Positions 1 through 8,183 are shown, counted from the stretch's first letter. The stretch: 64,000 nt of DNA from Prevotella sp. Rep29 (GCF_019551475.1 NZ_CP047159.1:1612001-1676000), one strand, 5' to 3'. Numbers and translations are program-made. Notes: generated from the letters alone by a model not told the origin.

Positions 1-594
1 ACTTCTTTCCCGCTTTTCGTCCAACACTCCCCATGCTTCGACTATCACGCCAAACAGATGTTGTAACAAATCCAACTGATAGGCACACGCCTTCCACAGC
101 TCACTACCGACTGAAGCGGTTTCCGAAGCGACGCCGACGGAATGCAATTCCACGCTGACAATCTCCCCAAAAGCACCACTGGCTAAATATTTTTTTATCG
201 CATCAAAATAAGGTAAATAGCGATAATAGAAATTCACGAAACAAGGCACTCCCGTTTCCTCACTCACACGATTCATGCGCACACAGTCCCAATAGGTGTC
301 TGCCAAAGGCGTTTCCACCAACACGGGCTTACCGCTTCGCATGGAAAGAATGGCATAGGTGGCATGGGTGGAAGGGGCGGTTGCTATATAGACAGCATTC
401 ACCTCCGAATCATCTATCAGGTCTTGCACTCCCGAATAGCTGCTGATTCCGAGCTCTGCGCCACACGACTTCGCCACCGCAGCATCATCGTCCATCACTG
501 CCACGACTTGAGAACCTTCCATCTCATTCAACAAACGGACAACCGGCATGACGTCTGCAGAACAGCCTAACACTCCCCACTTGATATATTTCAT
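1..594 (-). CDS. Gfo/Idh/MocA family oxidoreductase, 3' end cut by the window
   Basis: The first 198 codons are visible and the frame is still open at the window edge. The N-terminus (MKYIKWGVLGCSADVMPVVR) is a Rossmann beta-alpha-beta start with a degenerate glycine loop. About residue 77 the segment ATAPSTHATYAILSMRSGKP followed by VLVETPLA matches the family block that normally reads P..H...A..A...GK.V..EKP.A. In most members the Lys of EKP helps catalysis; here it is Thr. The following stretch (EETGVPCFVNFYYRYLP, then YLASGAFGEIVSVEL) also fits the family. Substrate cannot be predicted. A TAACTTTG box lies 18 bp upstream of the start, so it is probably transcribed alone, divergently from rpsA. 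Confidence 0.85.
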   Translation of the reverse strand, partial: MKYIKWGVLGCSADVMPVVRLLNEMEGSQVVAVMDDDAAVAKSCGAELGISSYSGVQDLIDDSEVNAVYIATAPSTHATYAILSMRSGKPVLVETPLADTYWDCVRMNRVSEETGVPCFVNFYYRYLPYFDAIKKYLASGAFGEIVSVELHSVGVASETASVGSELWKACAYQLDLLQHLFGVIVEAWGVLDEKRERS

Positions 595-612
595 AATGCC
601 TAATTAACGCCA

Positions 613-620
613 CAAAGTTA
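613..620 (-). promoter_or_regulatory. -7 promoter box for the oxidoreductase
   Basis: TAACTTTG on the minus strand, matching the Bacteroidota TAnnTTTG consensus, 18 bp before the ATG. Confidence 0.6.
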
Positions 621-826
621 GCAATAATATATCAACCATACAAATATTTTTCATCATGCCTCGTTTCGCCATGCGCTATCCACATCTAAAAAACACGGTC
701 TGCATCACACTTCCTTCCCCTGTCTGGCAAGCACTCTGCCGTGTACTTTTCCGCATTTTTCCATACTTTTTTAATAAAAGAAGAAAAAAACTCATCACAA
801 AAAGACGTTTTCTCATATAAATAATG

Positions 827-834
827 TATCTTTG
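827..834 (+). promoter_or_regulatory. -7 promoter box for rpsA
   Basis: TATCTTTG lies 88 bp upstream of rpsA and leaves an A/T-rich leader with no Shine-Dalgarno sequence. The rest of the 595-922 interval shows nothing else that I recognise. Confidence 0.65.
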
Positions 835-922
835 CACCCGTTTTCGGCACTTGTCTTCGTGACATGCCATTCAGTTCACATAAAGTCTAACTTTATTAGT
901 ACAAATTTTTTAATTAATTTTT

Positions 923-2695
923 ATGTCAAATTTAAAAAACATCCAGCCATTGGAAGACTTCAATTGGGAAGAATTTGAGAATGGCACAGCCGTAGGCAGC
1001 AGCAAAGAAGAGCTGACCAAGGCCTACGATGAGACCCTCAACAAGGTGAATGAGCACCAGGTAGTTGAAGGTAAAGTTATTTCTGTTGACAAGAAAGAAG
1101 TTGTTGTCAACATCGGTTACAAGAGCGACGGTGTCATCTCTGCAAGCGAGTTCCGCTACAATCCCGACCTGAAGGTTGGTGACGTTGTGGAAGTGTATGT
1201 AGAGAATCCCGAAGACAAGAAAGGTCAGTTGCTCCTGTCACACAAGAAAGCACGCCTCAGCAAGAGCTGGGACCGTGTCAACGCTGCGCTTGAAAACGAC
1301 GAAATCATTCAGGGTTACATCAAGTGCCGCACGAAGGGCGGTATGATTGTCGATGTATTCGGTATCGAGGCATTCTTGCCTGGCAGCCAGATCGACGTTC
1401 ATCCTATTCGCGACTACGACGTATTCGTTGACAAGACCATGGAATTCAAAATCGTTAAAATCAACCAGGAATTCCGCAACGTGGTCGTTTCCCACAAAGC
1501 ACTTATCGAAGCTGAACTGGAAGCACAGAAGAAAGAAATTATCAGCCGTCTCGAAAAAGGACAAATCCTTGAAGGTACGGTTAAGAATATTACCTCTTAC
1601 GGCGTATTCGTCGATCTCGGAGGCGTGGACGGACTCATCCACATCACAGACCTGTCTTGGGGCCGCGTAAGCGATCCGCATGAGGTGGTTAAGCTCGATG
1701 ACAAAATCAATGTCGTTATTCTCGACTTCGACGATGAGAAGCGCCGCATTGCACTTGGACTCAAGCAACTCACTCCGCACCCATGGGATGCACTCGATGC
1801 TGAACTCAAGGTGGGCGACCACGTGAAGGGTAAGGTTGTTGTCATTGCCGACTACGGAGCATTTGTTGAGATTGCACCGGGCGTTGAAGGCCTCATCCAC
1901 GTTTCTGAAATGTCTTGGAGCCAGCACCTGCGCTCAGCACAAGACTTCCTCAAGGTGGGCGACGAGGTTGAAGCTGTCATCCTGACACTCGACCGCGACG
2001 AGCGCAAGATGTCTCTCGGCATCAAGCAGCTCAAGGAAGACCCATGGGAGACTATCGAGGTGAAATATCCTGTTGACTCCAAGCACACTGCCAAGGTGCG
2101 CAACTTCACCAACTTCGGTATCTTCGTTGAACTGGAAGAAGGCGTGGACGGACTCATTCACATCAGCGACCTCTCTTGGACAAAGAAGGTGAAACACCCG
2201 TCAGAGTTCACTCAGGTTGGTGCCGACATCGACGTCGTTGTTCTTGAGATAGACAAAGAGAACCGTCGCCTCTCACTCGGTCACAAGCAGCTCGAAGAGA
2301 ATCCTTGGGATACTTACGAGACCATCTACACACCGGGTAGCGTTCACACCGGCAAAATTGCCGAGATGATGGACAAAGGTGCTGTTATCGCACTGAACGA
2401 AGGCGGTGAAGGCTTCGCCACTCCGAAGCACCTCGTGAAGGAAGACGGCAGCCAGGCACAGTTGGGCGAAGAGCTCGAATTCAAGGTAATCGAGTTCGTG
2501 AAAGAAACCAAGCGCATCATCCTCTCTCACTCACGCACATTCGAGGAGGAGAAGGAAGAGCCGAAGAAGGCAGCAAAGAAGACCACCAAGAAGAAGGACG
2601 AAGCTACTATCAACAACGTAGCAGCAAGCACCACACTTGGTGATATCGATGCTCTTGCTGAACTGAAAGCTAAGATGGAGAACAGCGACGAATAA
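923..2695 (+). CDS. rpsA: 30S ribosomal protein S1
   Basis: A 590-residue protein with six S1 RNA-binding repeats, at about residues 48-115, 133-199, 220-288, 305-375, 392-462 and 478-548. Repeats 3-5 carry the textbook pattern GxVxxxxxYGxFVxL...GLIHxSxxSW. S1 binds the 5' region of mRNA on the small subunit. In this phylum, where Shine-Dalgarno pairing is little used, A/T-rich leaders are thought to rely on such contacts. The gene's own leader is A/T-rich with no ribosome-binding site, which would allow autoregulation by S1 (inference). The tail (residues ~545-590) is Lys/Glu-rich and low complexity. A strong terminator follows. Six-repeat architecture and length fit full-length S1. Confidence 0.97.
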   Translation: MSNLKNIQPLEDFNWEEFENGTAVGSSKEELTKAYDETLNKVNEHQVVEGKVISVDKKEVVVNIGYKSDGVISASEFRYNPDLKVGDVVEVYVENPEDKKGQLLLSHKKARLSKSWDRVNAALENDEIIQGYIKCRTKGGMIVDVFGIEAFLPGSQIDVHPIRDYDVFVDKTMEFKIVKINQEFRNVVVSHKALIEAELEAQKKEIISRLEKGQILEGTVKNITSYGVFVDLGGVDGLIHITDLSWGRVSDPHEVVKLDDKINVVILDFDDEKRRIALGLKQLTPHPWDALDAELKVGDHVKGKVVVIADYGAFVEIAPGVEGLIHVSEMSWSQHLRSAQDFLKVGDEVEAVILTLDRDERKMSLGIKQLKEDPWETIEVKYPVDSKHTAKVRNFTNFGIFVELEEGVDGLIHISDLSWTKKVKHPSEFTQVGADIDVVVLEIDKENRRLSLGHKQLEENPWDTYETIYTPGSVHTGKIAEMMDKGAVIALNEGGEGFATPKHLVKEDGSQAQLGEELEFKVIEFVKETKRIILSHSRTFEEEKEEPKKAAKKTTKKKDEATINNVAASTTLGDIDALAELKAKMENSDE

Positions 2696-2714
2696 TCTCA
2701 CTGTTCATCACAAT

Positions 2715-2749
2715 AAAAAAGTGCTTGCCGAGCGGCAAGCACTTTTTTT
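2715..2749 (+). terminator. Rho-independent terminator after rpsA, probably bidirectional
   Basis: The inverted repeat GTGCTTGCC / GGCAAGCAC with a 4-nt loop is flanked by A6 on the left and T7 on the right. It sits between the ends of convergent rpsA and the ROK gene and could stop transcription from both sides. Confidence 0.9.
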
Positions 2750-2801
2750 ATGCCCGTTAGCGAAGAACGCACCATCAGAAGGCGTTCCTGCCGACGACGG
2801 C

Positions 2802-3785
2802 TCATTCCTGAATCTCCCATCCGATGGCTGAAGCGCCCAGCACTGCTGCCGAAGAACCGTCCAGACCACTGATGAGGAACTGCGCCTTGTCCTTGAATAT
2901 CTTCAGAATGTGGGCATTGTAGCCGCGCTTGATAGGGTCCATCAGCAGGTCGCCCGCCTTGGTCAGTCCGCCGAAGAAGATAAACGCTTCGGGAGACGAG
3001 AACGCTGCAAAGTCTGCGCAAGCCTCACCGAGCATCAGCCCCGTGAACTCATAGACGCGCTTAGCCAGTGCGTCGCCCTTTCCGGCTGCGATAGACACAT
3101 CGAGCGAGGTGATATCCTCGGGAGCCATGTCGCGAAGCAGTGAAGGCTCGTTGCTCGTCTCGAGGAACTCACGTGCCGTGCGAGCCACGCCGGTCGCCGA
3201 ACAATAGCATTCCAGACAGCCGCTTCTGCCGCAACCACACGGACGTCCGTTCTCACGGCGGATGATGGTGTGTCCCAGTTCGCCTGCGAAGCCGTCACAT
3301 CCATAGACCAGCTGTCCGTTGATGACGATGCCCGAACCGACACCCGTTCCGAGTGTGATGACGATGAAGTTCTTCATGCCGCGCGCCACGCCATAAGTCA
3401 TCTCGCCAATAGCGGCAGCGTTGGCGTCGTTGGTCAGTGCCACGGGAATGCCGAGCCGCTCGCTGAACATCTTTGCAAGAGGCACCACCCCGTCGCGTCC
3501 CCACGACAGGTTCGGGGCAAACTCGATGGTTCCGTTATAGAAATTGCCGTTAGGCGCACCGATACCCATTGCCTTGATTTTCTCGATGCCGCCCACCTGC
3601 TCGATAATCACCTGCAGCGCTTCAATGGCTGCATCCACATAGTCGTCCACATTCTGGTAAGGCTGTGTCTTGATGGCGGTCGTCGCCTTGATTTCACCAC
3701 GACTGTCCACGATACCGAACACCGAGTTCGTGCCACCGAGGTCCAGCCCGATAACATAAGGTTTCATGTTTGCTTGCTGTTCCAT
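2802..3785 (-). CDS. ROK family sugar kinase (glucokinase-like)
   Basis: A 327-residue cytoplasmic kinase predicted to phosphorylate glucose or a related hexose with ATP. Visible signatures are the phosphate loop GLDLGGTN near the N-terminus, the catalytic segment ALTNDANAAAIGE, the glycine loop TLGTGVGSGIVING, and the ROK zinc site GELGHTII followed by CGCGRSGCLECYCS. No N-terminal helix-turn-helix is present, so it is a kinase rather than a ROK repressor. Two starts are possible; the second Met (residue 7, MKPYVIGLDLGG) resembles the usual family start. The gene has its own TATCTTTG box and is divergent from queC across a long intergenic region holding a 214-bp repeat element. Confidence 0.9.
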   Translation of the reverse strand: MEQQANMKPYVIGLDLGGTNSVFGIVDSRGEIKATTAIKTQPYQNVDDYVDAAIEALQVIIEQVGGIEKIKAMGIGAPNGNFYNGTIEFAPNLSWGRDGVVPLAKMFSERLGIPVALTNDANAAAIGEMTYGVARGMKNFIVITLGTGVGSGIVINGQLVYGCDGFAGELGHTIIRRENGRPCGCGRSGCLECYCSATGVARTAREFLETSNEPSLLRDMAPEDITSLDVSIAAGKGDALAKRVYEFTGLMLGEACADFAAFSSPEAFIFFGGLTKAGDLLMDPIKRGYNAHILKIFKDKAQFLISGLDGSSAAVLGASAIGWEIQE

Positions 3786-3829
3786 AAAAATGCTTTTTAG
3801 TTTTGTTTGTTACTGATACTATCTGTTGC

Positions 3830-3837
3830 AAAGATAC
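3830..3837 (-). promoter_or_regulatory. -7 promoter box for the ROK kinase
   Basis: TATCTTTG on the minus strand, 45 bp before the gene, followed by CAAC as in many promoters of this window. Confidence 0.65.
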
Positions 3838-3922
3838 AAAAAAAACACCATACCCAAGCAACTTCGGAAGGAAAAACGGCGAATATTTCGGAAAAAGTTT
3901 ACCAGACAGCAAAATCGGGAAA

Positions 3923-4136
3923 TGTATATTTATACAACCAACGCCCTTTTGAAAGGTCGATTGTAAAGTCTTGTATTTCAATACGTTACACACAACCTTC
4001 CAAAAGTGCCACTTTTGGCTTGTAAAAGGGGAACTTTTAGGAGCTGAAAGGGCAACTTTTGGAACGCAAAAGTGGCACTTTTGGAAAGCGAAAGTTCAAC
4101 TGCATGTTTATGCACCCATTTCCGCATGTTTATGCA
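3923..4136 (+). repeat. 214-bp phased palindrome element, copy A
   Basis: The head is TGTATATTTATACA (3923-3936). A 65-bp spacer follows with a weak palindrome TAA..TTG-N5-CAA..TTA centred near 3976. Five units start at 4002, 4024, 4046, 4068 and 4090, exactly 22 bp apart, each built on AAAAGTnnnACTTTT; the last is cut after 11 bp. The tail has TGCATGTTTATGCA at 4101 and CGCATGTTTATGCA at 4123, again 22 bp apart. The same layout recurs at 14137, 20855, 41675 and, inverted, at 54762-54549. It lies between the divergent ROK kinase and queC genes and encodes no plausible protein. Confidence 0.93.
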
Positions 4137-4148
4137 GGTGAAAAAGAG

Positions 4149-4179
4149 CCCCTCCCTAACCCTCCCCCAAATGGGGAGG
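4149..4179. repeat. Small C/G-rich inverted repeat
   Basis: CCTCCCC (4161-4167) and GGGGAGG (4173-4179) form a short hairpin preceded by a further CCCCTCCCTAACC. It sits between repeat copy A and queC. Function unknown; an AT-rich run of TTAATTCTTAATTC type follows up to the queC promoter. Confidence 0.45.
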
Positions 4180-4246
4180 AAATGCCTGACGGAAGGAAAA
4201 CAAGCTCTAATCATAATTCTTAATTCATAATTTTTAATTCTTAATT

Positions 4247-4278
4247 CTTGTCGGTGTAAGGATTATTGCGTACCTTTG
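4247..4278 (+). promoter_or_regulatory. Promoter of queC, predicted leaderless
   Basis: CTTG at 4247-4250 and TACCTTTG at 4271-4278, 20 bp apart, fit the -33/-7 Bacteroidota promoter. Only 4 bp separate the box from the ATG, so the transcript probably starts at or next to the start codon. Confidence 0.65.
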
Positions 4279-4282
4279 TGGT

Positions 4283-4942
4283 ATGACAGAAAAAAACGCC
4301 ATCATCATCTTGTCGGGAGGCATGGACAGCGTGACCCTGCTGCACGACTACAAAGAACATATCGCCCTCGCAGTCACATTCGACTACGGCAGTAACCACA
4401 ACAAACGGGAAACGGACTTTGCCGCCTACCACTGCAAACTGCTCGGCATCGAGCACATCGTCATTCCGCTCGAGTTCATGGGCAAATACTTCAAGTCGTC
4501 GCTGCTGGAGGGCGCAGATGCCATTCCCGAAGGGCACTATGAGGACGAGAACATGAAATCGACGGTGGTCCCCTTCCGCAACGGCATCATGCTTGCCATC
4601 GCCTGCGGACTGGCTGAGAGCCGTGGACTGAAATCGGTGTTCATCGCCAACCATGCAGGCAACCACGCCATCTATCCCGACTGCCGGGCGACGTTCATCG
4701 CATCGATGTCTGAATCCATGAGCTACGGCACATACGACCACATCGGCATCAACGCCCCCTACACCTCGCTGACGAAAACGCAGATAGCAGCCATCGGCAA
4801 ACAGCTGGGCATCGACTATGCCACGACATACTCCTGCTACAAGGGTGGCGAGAAGCATTGCGGCAAGTGTGGCACTTGCGTGGAGAGGAAAGAGGCACTC
4901 AGGGAGGCGGGCATCGACGACCCGACCGAGTATGAGAAATAA
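4283..4942 (+). CDS. queC: 7-cyano-7-deazaguanine synthase QueC
   Basis: A 219-residue ATP-dependent enzyme that converts carboxy-deazaguanine and ammonia to preQ0 in queuosine biosynthesis. The PP-loop motif SGGMDS is at residues 11-16. A C-terminal zinc cluster uses Cys185, Cys193, Cys196 and Cys199 (C..KHCGKCGTC). Length is normal for the family. No other queuosine genes are adjacent and no preQ1 riboswitch is possible in the near-absent leader. The next gene follows after 82 bp and has its own promoter. Confidence 0.96.
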   Translation: MTEKNAIIILSGGMDSVTLLHDYKEHIALAVTFDYGSNHNKRETDFAAYHCKLLGIEHIVIPLEFMGKYFKSSLLEGADAIPEGHYEDENMKSTVVPFRNGIMLAIACGLAESRGLKSVFIANHAGNHAIYPDCRATFIASMSESMSYGTYDHIGINAPYTSLTKTQIAAIGKQLGIDYATTYSCYKGGEKHCGKCGTCVERKEALREAGIDDPTEYEK

Positions 4943-5008
4943 GAAGGAAGGGATAAAGAAAAATGAAATTTCTTGATGAGAGAGGCTTATAATCTCGAAA
5001 AAAATGCC

Positions 5009-5016
5009 TAAATTTG
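5009..5016 (+). promoter_or_regulatory. -7 promoter box that fixes the start of the LysE-like gene
   Basis: TAAATTTG at 5009-5016 overlaps an in-frame ATG at 5004, which would therefore lie upstream of the transcript. The ATG at 5025, 8 bp after the box, is the better start. Confidence 0.6.
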
Positions 5017-5024
5017 CAGACGTT

Positions 5025-5693
5025 ATGCCATTTGAATTTCATATCGACATACTCGACATCATCTTCAAAGGAATGCTGATAGGCATATTGGTGTCGGCTC
5101 CAATGGGACCGGTAGGAATCCTGTGTGTGCAACGCACGCTGAACAAAGGGCGCTGGTATGGCTTCGTGACAGGCATCGGAGCAACGGTGAGCGACTTGAT
5201 CTACGCGCTGATTACGGGTTTGGGCATGAGTTTTGTGATGAACCTCGTTTACAATTCGCAGAACCGCTTCATCCTGCAAATAGCCGGAAGCATCATGCTG
5301 CTCTTCTTCGGAATATACAGCTGGCGCTCGAATCCCGTGAAGAACATCCACCGCAGCAGCAAGACGAAGGGCACACTCTTCCACAACGGGCTGACGGCAT
5401 TCTTCGTCACACTGTCCAATCCGCTCATCATCCTGCTCTTCATGGCAGTCTTCGCACAGCTGGCATTCATCATGCCGGGCAAGCCGCTGGAGATGTGCAT
5501 CGGCTATCTGAGCATCATTGCAGGCGCACTGCTATGGTGGTTCGGGCTCACGTGGCTCATCGACAAGATACGCAACAAGTTCGAAGAGACGGGCATCATT
5601 ATTATTAATAAGGTAATAGGAAGCATCGTCATCCTGATTTCACTCATCATCCTGCTGGGAACGGTGTTCAACCTGTTCACCATCGAATATTGA
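5025..5693 (+). CDS. LysE/RhtB family exporter
   Basis: An inner-membrane protein of 222 residues with about six hydrophobic helices. The N-terminal helix segment GMLIGILVSAPMGPVGILC carries the Pro-Met-Gly-Pro turn typical of LysE-type amino-acid exporters, and a second half has TAFFVTLSNPLIILLFMAVF. The substrate is unknown. An in-frame ATG at 5004 is rejected because the promoter box overlaps it. The stop is 4 bp before the DUF4924 gene, so the two are translationally close and form an operon, with rfbD next. The order exporter, DUF4924, rfbD recalls the arrangement in other Bacteroidales (from memory). Confidence 0.85.
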   Translation: MPFEFHIDILDIIFKGMLIGILVSAPMGPVGILCVQRTLNKGRWYGFVTGIGATVSDLIYALITGLGMSFVMNLVYNSQNRFILQIAGSIMLLFFGIYSWRSNPVKNIHRSSKTKGTLFHNGLTAFFVTLSNPLIILLFMAVFAQLAFIMPGKPLEMCIGYLSIIAGALLWWFGLTWLIDKIRNKFEETGIIIINKVIGSIVILISLIILLGTVFNLFTIEY

Positions 5694-5697
5694 CACT

Positions 5698-6249
5698 ATG
5701 TTCATTTCACAAGAACTTCGCAAGAAAAATATTGCCGAATACTTGCTCTATATGTGGCAAGTGGAGGACATCATACGGGCATACGGGTGCAGCCTGACAC
5801 GCATCCGCCGCGAATATATTAGCCGGTTCGACTACTCTGAGGAGCAGAAGGAGGAACTGACAGACTGGTTTGGTAACCTCGTCACCATGATGAATGGCGA
5901 AGGGCTGCGCGAAAAAGGTCATCTGCAAATCAACAAAATCGTGCTGCAAGACCTCGCCGAACTGCACGCGCAACTGCTGGCAAGCACCAAATTCCCATTC
6001 TACAACGCACAATATTACAAAGTATTGCCGTTCATCGTTGAACTCAGACAGCGCGGAGAACATCCGGAGGAAAACGAGATAGAGACATGCATGAATGCAC
6101 TCTACGGCACCATGATGCTTCGGTTACAAAAGAAAGAAATCACACCGAACACCAAACATGCCATCGACGAAATCACAACACTCATCGGCATGCTGTCCGA
6201 CTACTATCTGGCGGACAAGACCGAAGGCCTCGTCCTAAATGATGATTGA
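5698..6249 (+). CDS. DUF4924 family protein
   Basis: A 183-residue soluble, mostly helical protein with no signal peptide. It starts MFISQELRKKNIAEYLLYMW and is rich in charged residues. I recognise it as the Bacteroidales DUF4924 family, whose function is unknown. It begins 4 bp after the exporter stop and is followed after 28 bp by rfbD, so it is the middle gene of a three-gene unit ended by the terminator at 7154-7198. Confidence 0.75.
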   Translation: MFISQELRKKNIAEYLLYMWQVEDIIRAYGCSLTRIRREYISRFDYSEEQKEELTDWFGNLVTMMNGEGLREKGHLQINKIVLQDLAELHAQLLASTKFPFYNAQYYKVLPFIVELRQRGEHPEENEIETCMNALYGTMMLRLQKKEITPNTKHAIDEITTLIGMLSDYYLADKTEGLVLNDD

Positions 6250-6277
6250 AAAATAACAAACAACAAAGCGTAAGCGT

Positions 6278-7132
6278 ATGAATATCTTAATTACTGGTTG
6301 CAACGGACAACTCGGAAACGAAATTAAGCTGTTGGAAAAAGAATACACACAACACACGTATTTCAATACCGACGTGGCAGAACTCGACATTACCGATGCC
6401 GACGCCATCGAGAAATTCGTTGACAAAAACAATATCGACGGAATCATCAACTGTGCCGCCTATACCGCTGTGGACAAAGCAGAAACAGACAAAGAGACCT
6501 GCACCGCCATCAACACCGTGGCACCGGCGTATCTGGCAGCAGCGATAGAGAAGCGCGCTGGATGGCTCATACACATCTCCACCGACTATGTTTTCAACGG
6601 AACGAAACATACGCCATACGTGGAGAACGACACGCCCTGCCCCGACAGCGTCTATGGCAACACGAAACTGGCGGGCGAACTCGGCGTACAGAAACTCTGC
6701 AAACGCACGATGATTATCCGTACCGGATGGCTCTACTCCACCTTCGGCAACAACTTCGTAAAAACCATGCTACGACTTGGAAGGGAGAAAGAAACACTCG
6801 GCGTCATCTTCGACCAAATCGGCACGCCGACCTATGCTGCCGACCTGGCAAAAGCTATCATGACCGCAGTGAAAAAAGGCATTACGCCAGACGTATTCCA
6901 CTTCTCAAATGAAGGCGTCGCATCGTGGTACGACTTCACCCTCGCCATCCACCGCATCGCCGGAATCAAAGGATGCCACGTGAAGCCGCTGCACACGGCA
7001 GAATACCCCACACCTGCCATGCGACCACACTACAGCGTGCTTGACAAGACGAAAATCAAACAGGCGTATGACATTGAGATACCCCATTGGGAGACGAGCC
7101 TCGTCAAGTGTATCAAACTATTGGAAGGTTAA
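6278..7132 (+). CDS. rfbD: dTDP-4-dehydrorhamnose reductase
   Basis: A 284-residue extended short-chain dehydrogenase that makes dTDP-L-rhamnose, a sugar donor for surface polysaccharide. It shows the N-terminal NAD(P) loop GCNGQLG, the segment HISTDYVFNG and the catalytic YGNTK (YxxxK). The other rhamnose genes (rfbA, rfbB, rfbC) are not in the window. It is the last gene of the unit beginning with the LysE-like exporter and is followed by a strong terminator. Confidence 0.93.
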   Translation: MNILITGCNGQLGNEIKLLEKEYTQHTYFNTDVAELDITDADAIEKFVDKNNIDGIINCAAYTAVDKAETDKETCTAINTVAPAYLAAAIEKRAGWLIHISTDYVFNGTKHTPYVENDTPCPDSVYGNTKLAGELGVQKLCKRTMIIRTGWLYSTFGNNFVKTMLRLGREKETLGVIFDQIGTPTYAADLAKAIMTAVKKGITPDVFHFSNEGVASWYDFTLAIHRIAGIKGCHVKPLHTAEYPTPAMRPHYSVLDKTKIKQAYDIEIPHWETSLVKCIKLLEG

Positions 7133-7153
7133 CAGACATTCCAAACCAACATC

Positions 7154-7198
7154 AAAAAAACGGCTTTCAAAGGTGTTCCCTCTGAAAGCCGTTTTTTT
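7154..7198 (+). terminator. Rho-independent terminator after rfbD
   Basis: AACGGCTTTCA and TGAAAGCCGTT form the stem, with A7 before and T7 after. It may also serve the convergent PepSY-like gene that ends at 7229. Confidence 0.9.
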
Positions 7199-7228
7199 AC
7201 TTGCTAAATTGATAGACAACTCTTCAAA

Positions 7229-7657
7229 TCAGTGGTCTATCTGCATGAGCATACCCTGCTTGTTGAACTTCAACTCAAGATTATTAGAGAGCTCAATCTC
7301 ATAGCCATAGCGCTCTTTGTCTATCTTGTTGATAACCGCATCCGGGAAGTTTGCTTTGACATACTGCTTGATAGGTTCAGGAACGAGGGCAGCAGGAACG
7401 GGCAACATGTAGCAATCCACCTTATCCCACTCACCATTACGATAGAATTCAATCTCAGTTCCGTCATCAAGACGCACCTCATACCGACCCTCATCACGCT
7501 CAGCATAAATCATTTTCTTACCAGGAAAATTAGTAGCAACAAAAGTTTTAGCTGCATTCGGCAACTTCTCAACAGGAATCATCCTGCCATCCGCATAGCT
7601 TGATACCGACATCAACAGACACAGAAGTGTCACAAGGAATAGTCTTTTCGTTTTCAT
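7229..7657 (-). CDS. Secreted PepSY-like (DUF2874) protein with two repeats
   Basis: A 142-residue protein with a signal peptide (MKTKRLFLVTLLCLLMSVSS, cleaved near residue 22). The mature part has two copies of a ~55-residue PepSY-like unit: LPNAAKTFVATNFPGKKM with YEVRLDDGTEIEF, then VPEPIKQYVKANFPDAVI with YEIELSNNLELKF. Proteins of this type are common in gut Bacteroidales, with no firm function. It follows a related lipoprotein gene by 44 bp with no promoter box between, so the two are probably one operon. Confidence 0.8.
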   Translation of the reverse strand: MKTKRLFLVTLLCLLMSVSSYADGRMIPVEKLPNAAKTFVATNFPGKKMIYAERDEGRYEVRLDDGTEIEFYRNGEWDKVDCYMLPVPAALVPEPIKQYVKANFPDAVINKIDKERYGYEIELSNNLELKFNKQGMLMQIDH

Positions 7658-7701
7658 GGTTTTTAGGTGTTAAATTAATAATACGAGTTTATACTCATTG
7701 C

Positions 7702-7974
7702 TTAGTCATACATATCAACGTCAACCGGCAGTCCGTCGCTGTCGAACTCAATCTTCATGCCGTCGTCCAGAGCCACTTCATACCTGGTTTTGAATAATTC
7801 CGAGTCCTTCTTTGCAAAGACGATGGTCTTCTCCGGATAGTTTTTCTGGAGATATACCCTCGCTGCTTCAGGCAACTGTCCCACATCGATAGGACCTTCT
7901 TTTTCACACGACGTGAAGAGCGTGAGACTCAACATCATCGCCAAAACAATCATAATTTTTTTCATTTCCTTCAT
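7702..7974 (-). CDS. PepSY-like (DUF2874) lipoprotein
   Basis: A 90-residue protein with a lipoprotein signal: basic N-terminus, hydrophobic core and lipobox LFTSC at about residue 22. The mature part is a single PepSY-like unit (LPEAARVYLQKNYPEKTIV, then YEVALDDGMKIEFDSDG), parallel to the two units in the downstream gene. The ATG at 7974 is preferred because the frame further upstream runs into the TATATTTG promoter box; ATG 7965 is also possible. It probably heads a two-gene operon. Confidence 0.78.
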   Translation of the reverse strand: MKEMKKIMIVLAMMLSLTLFTSCEKEGPIDVGQLPEAARVYLQKNYPEKTIVFAKKDSELFKTRYEVALDDGMKIEFDSDGLPVDVDMYD

Positions 7975-8001
7975 CTTTAATAATATTAATATGTCACTTT
8001 G

Positions 8002-8009
8002 CAAATATA
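8002..8009 (-). promoter_or_regulatory. -7 promoter box for the PepSY-like operon
   Basis: TATATTTG on the minus strand, 27 bp upstream of the ATG at 7974. Confidence 0.55.
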
Positions 8010-8074
8010 ATTACAAATTCTGAAAAACACCTGAAACTGTCACTTAATTCTACAAAGAGACACTTTTTACGCCC

Positions 8075-8093
8075 TATATATATAATAATGTGT
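8075..8093 (-). repeat. 19-bp AT-rich repeat, copy 1
   Basis: Read on the minus strand this is ACACATTATTATATATATA, identical to 21092-21110 and 32398-32416. It lies between the divergent PepSY-like operon and prfC. Confidence 0.7.
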
Positions 8094-8183
8094 ATCAACA
8101 GCCACCATATATATATATCACAAAAAGCTTAATAATAAGTTCCCTTTTCCCACTATTTCCTTTCCCAACTCTCAAAAAAGCCG

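Noticed and set aside
3964..4136. CRISPR array as an explanation for the 22-bp repeats
   Set aside because: Units are contiguous with no unique spacers, are palindromic, and no cas genes are present.
3978..4214. Short open frame through repeat copy A
   Set aside because: It reads across the 22-bp palindromes and exists only because the repeat lacks stops in that frame; other copies do not keep it.
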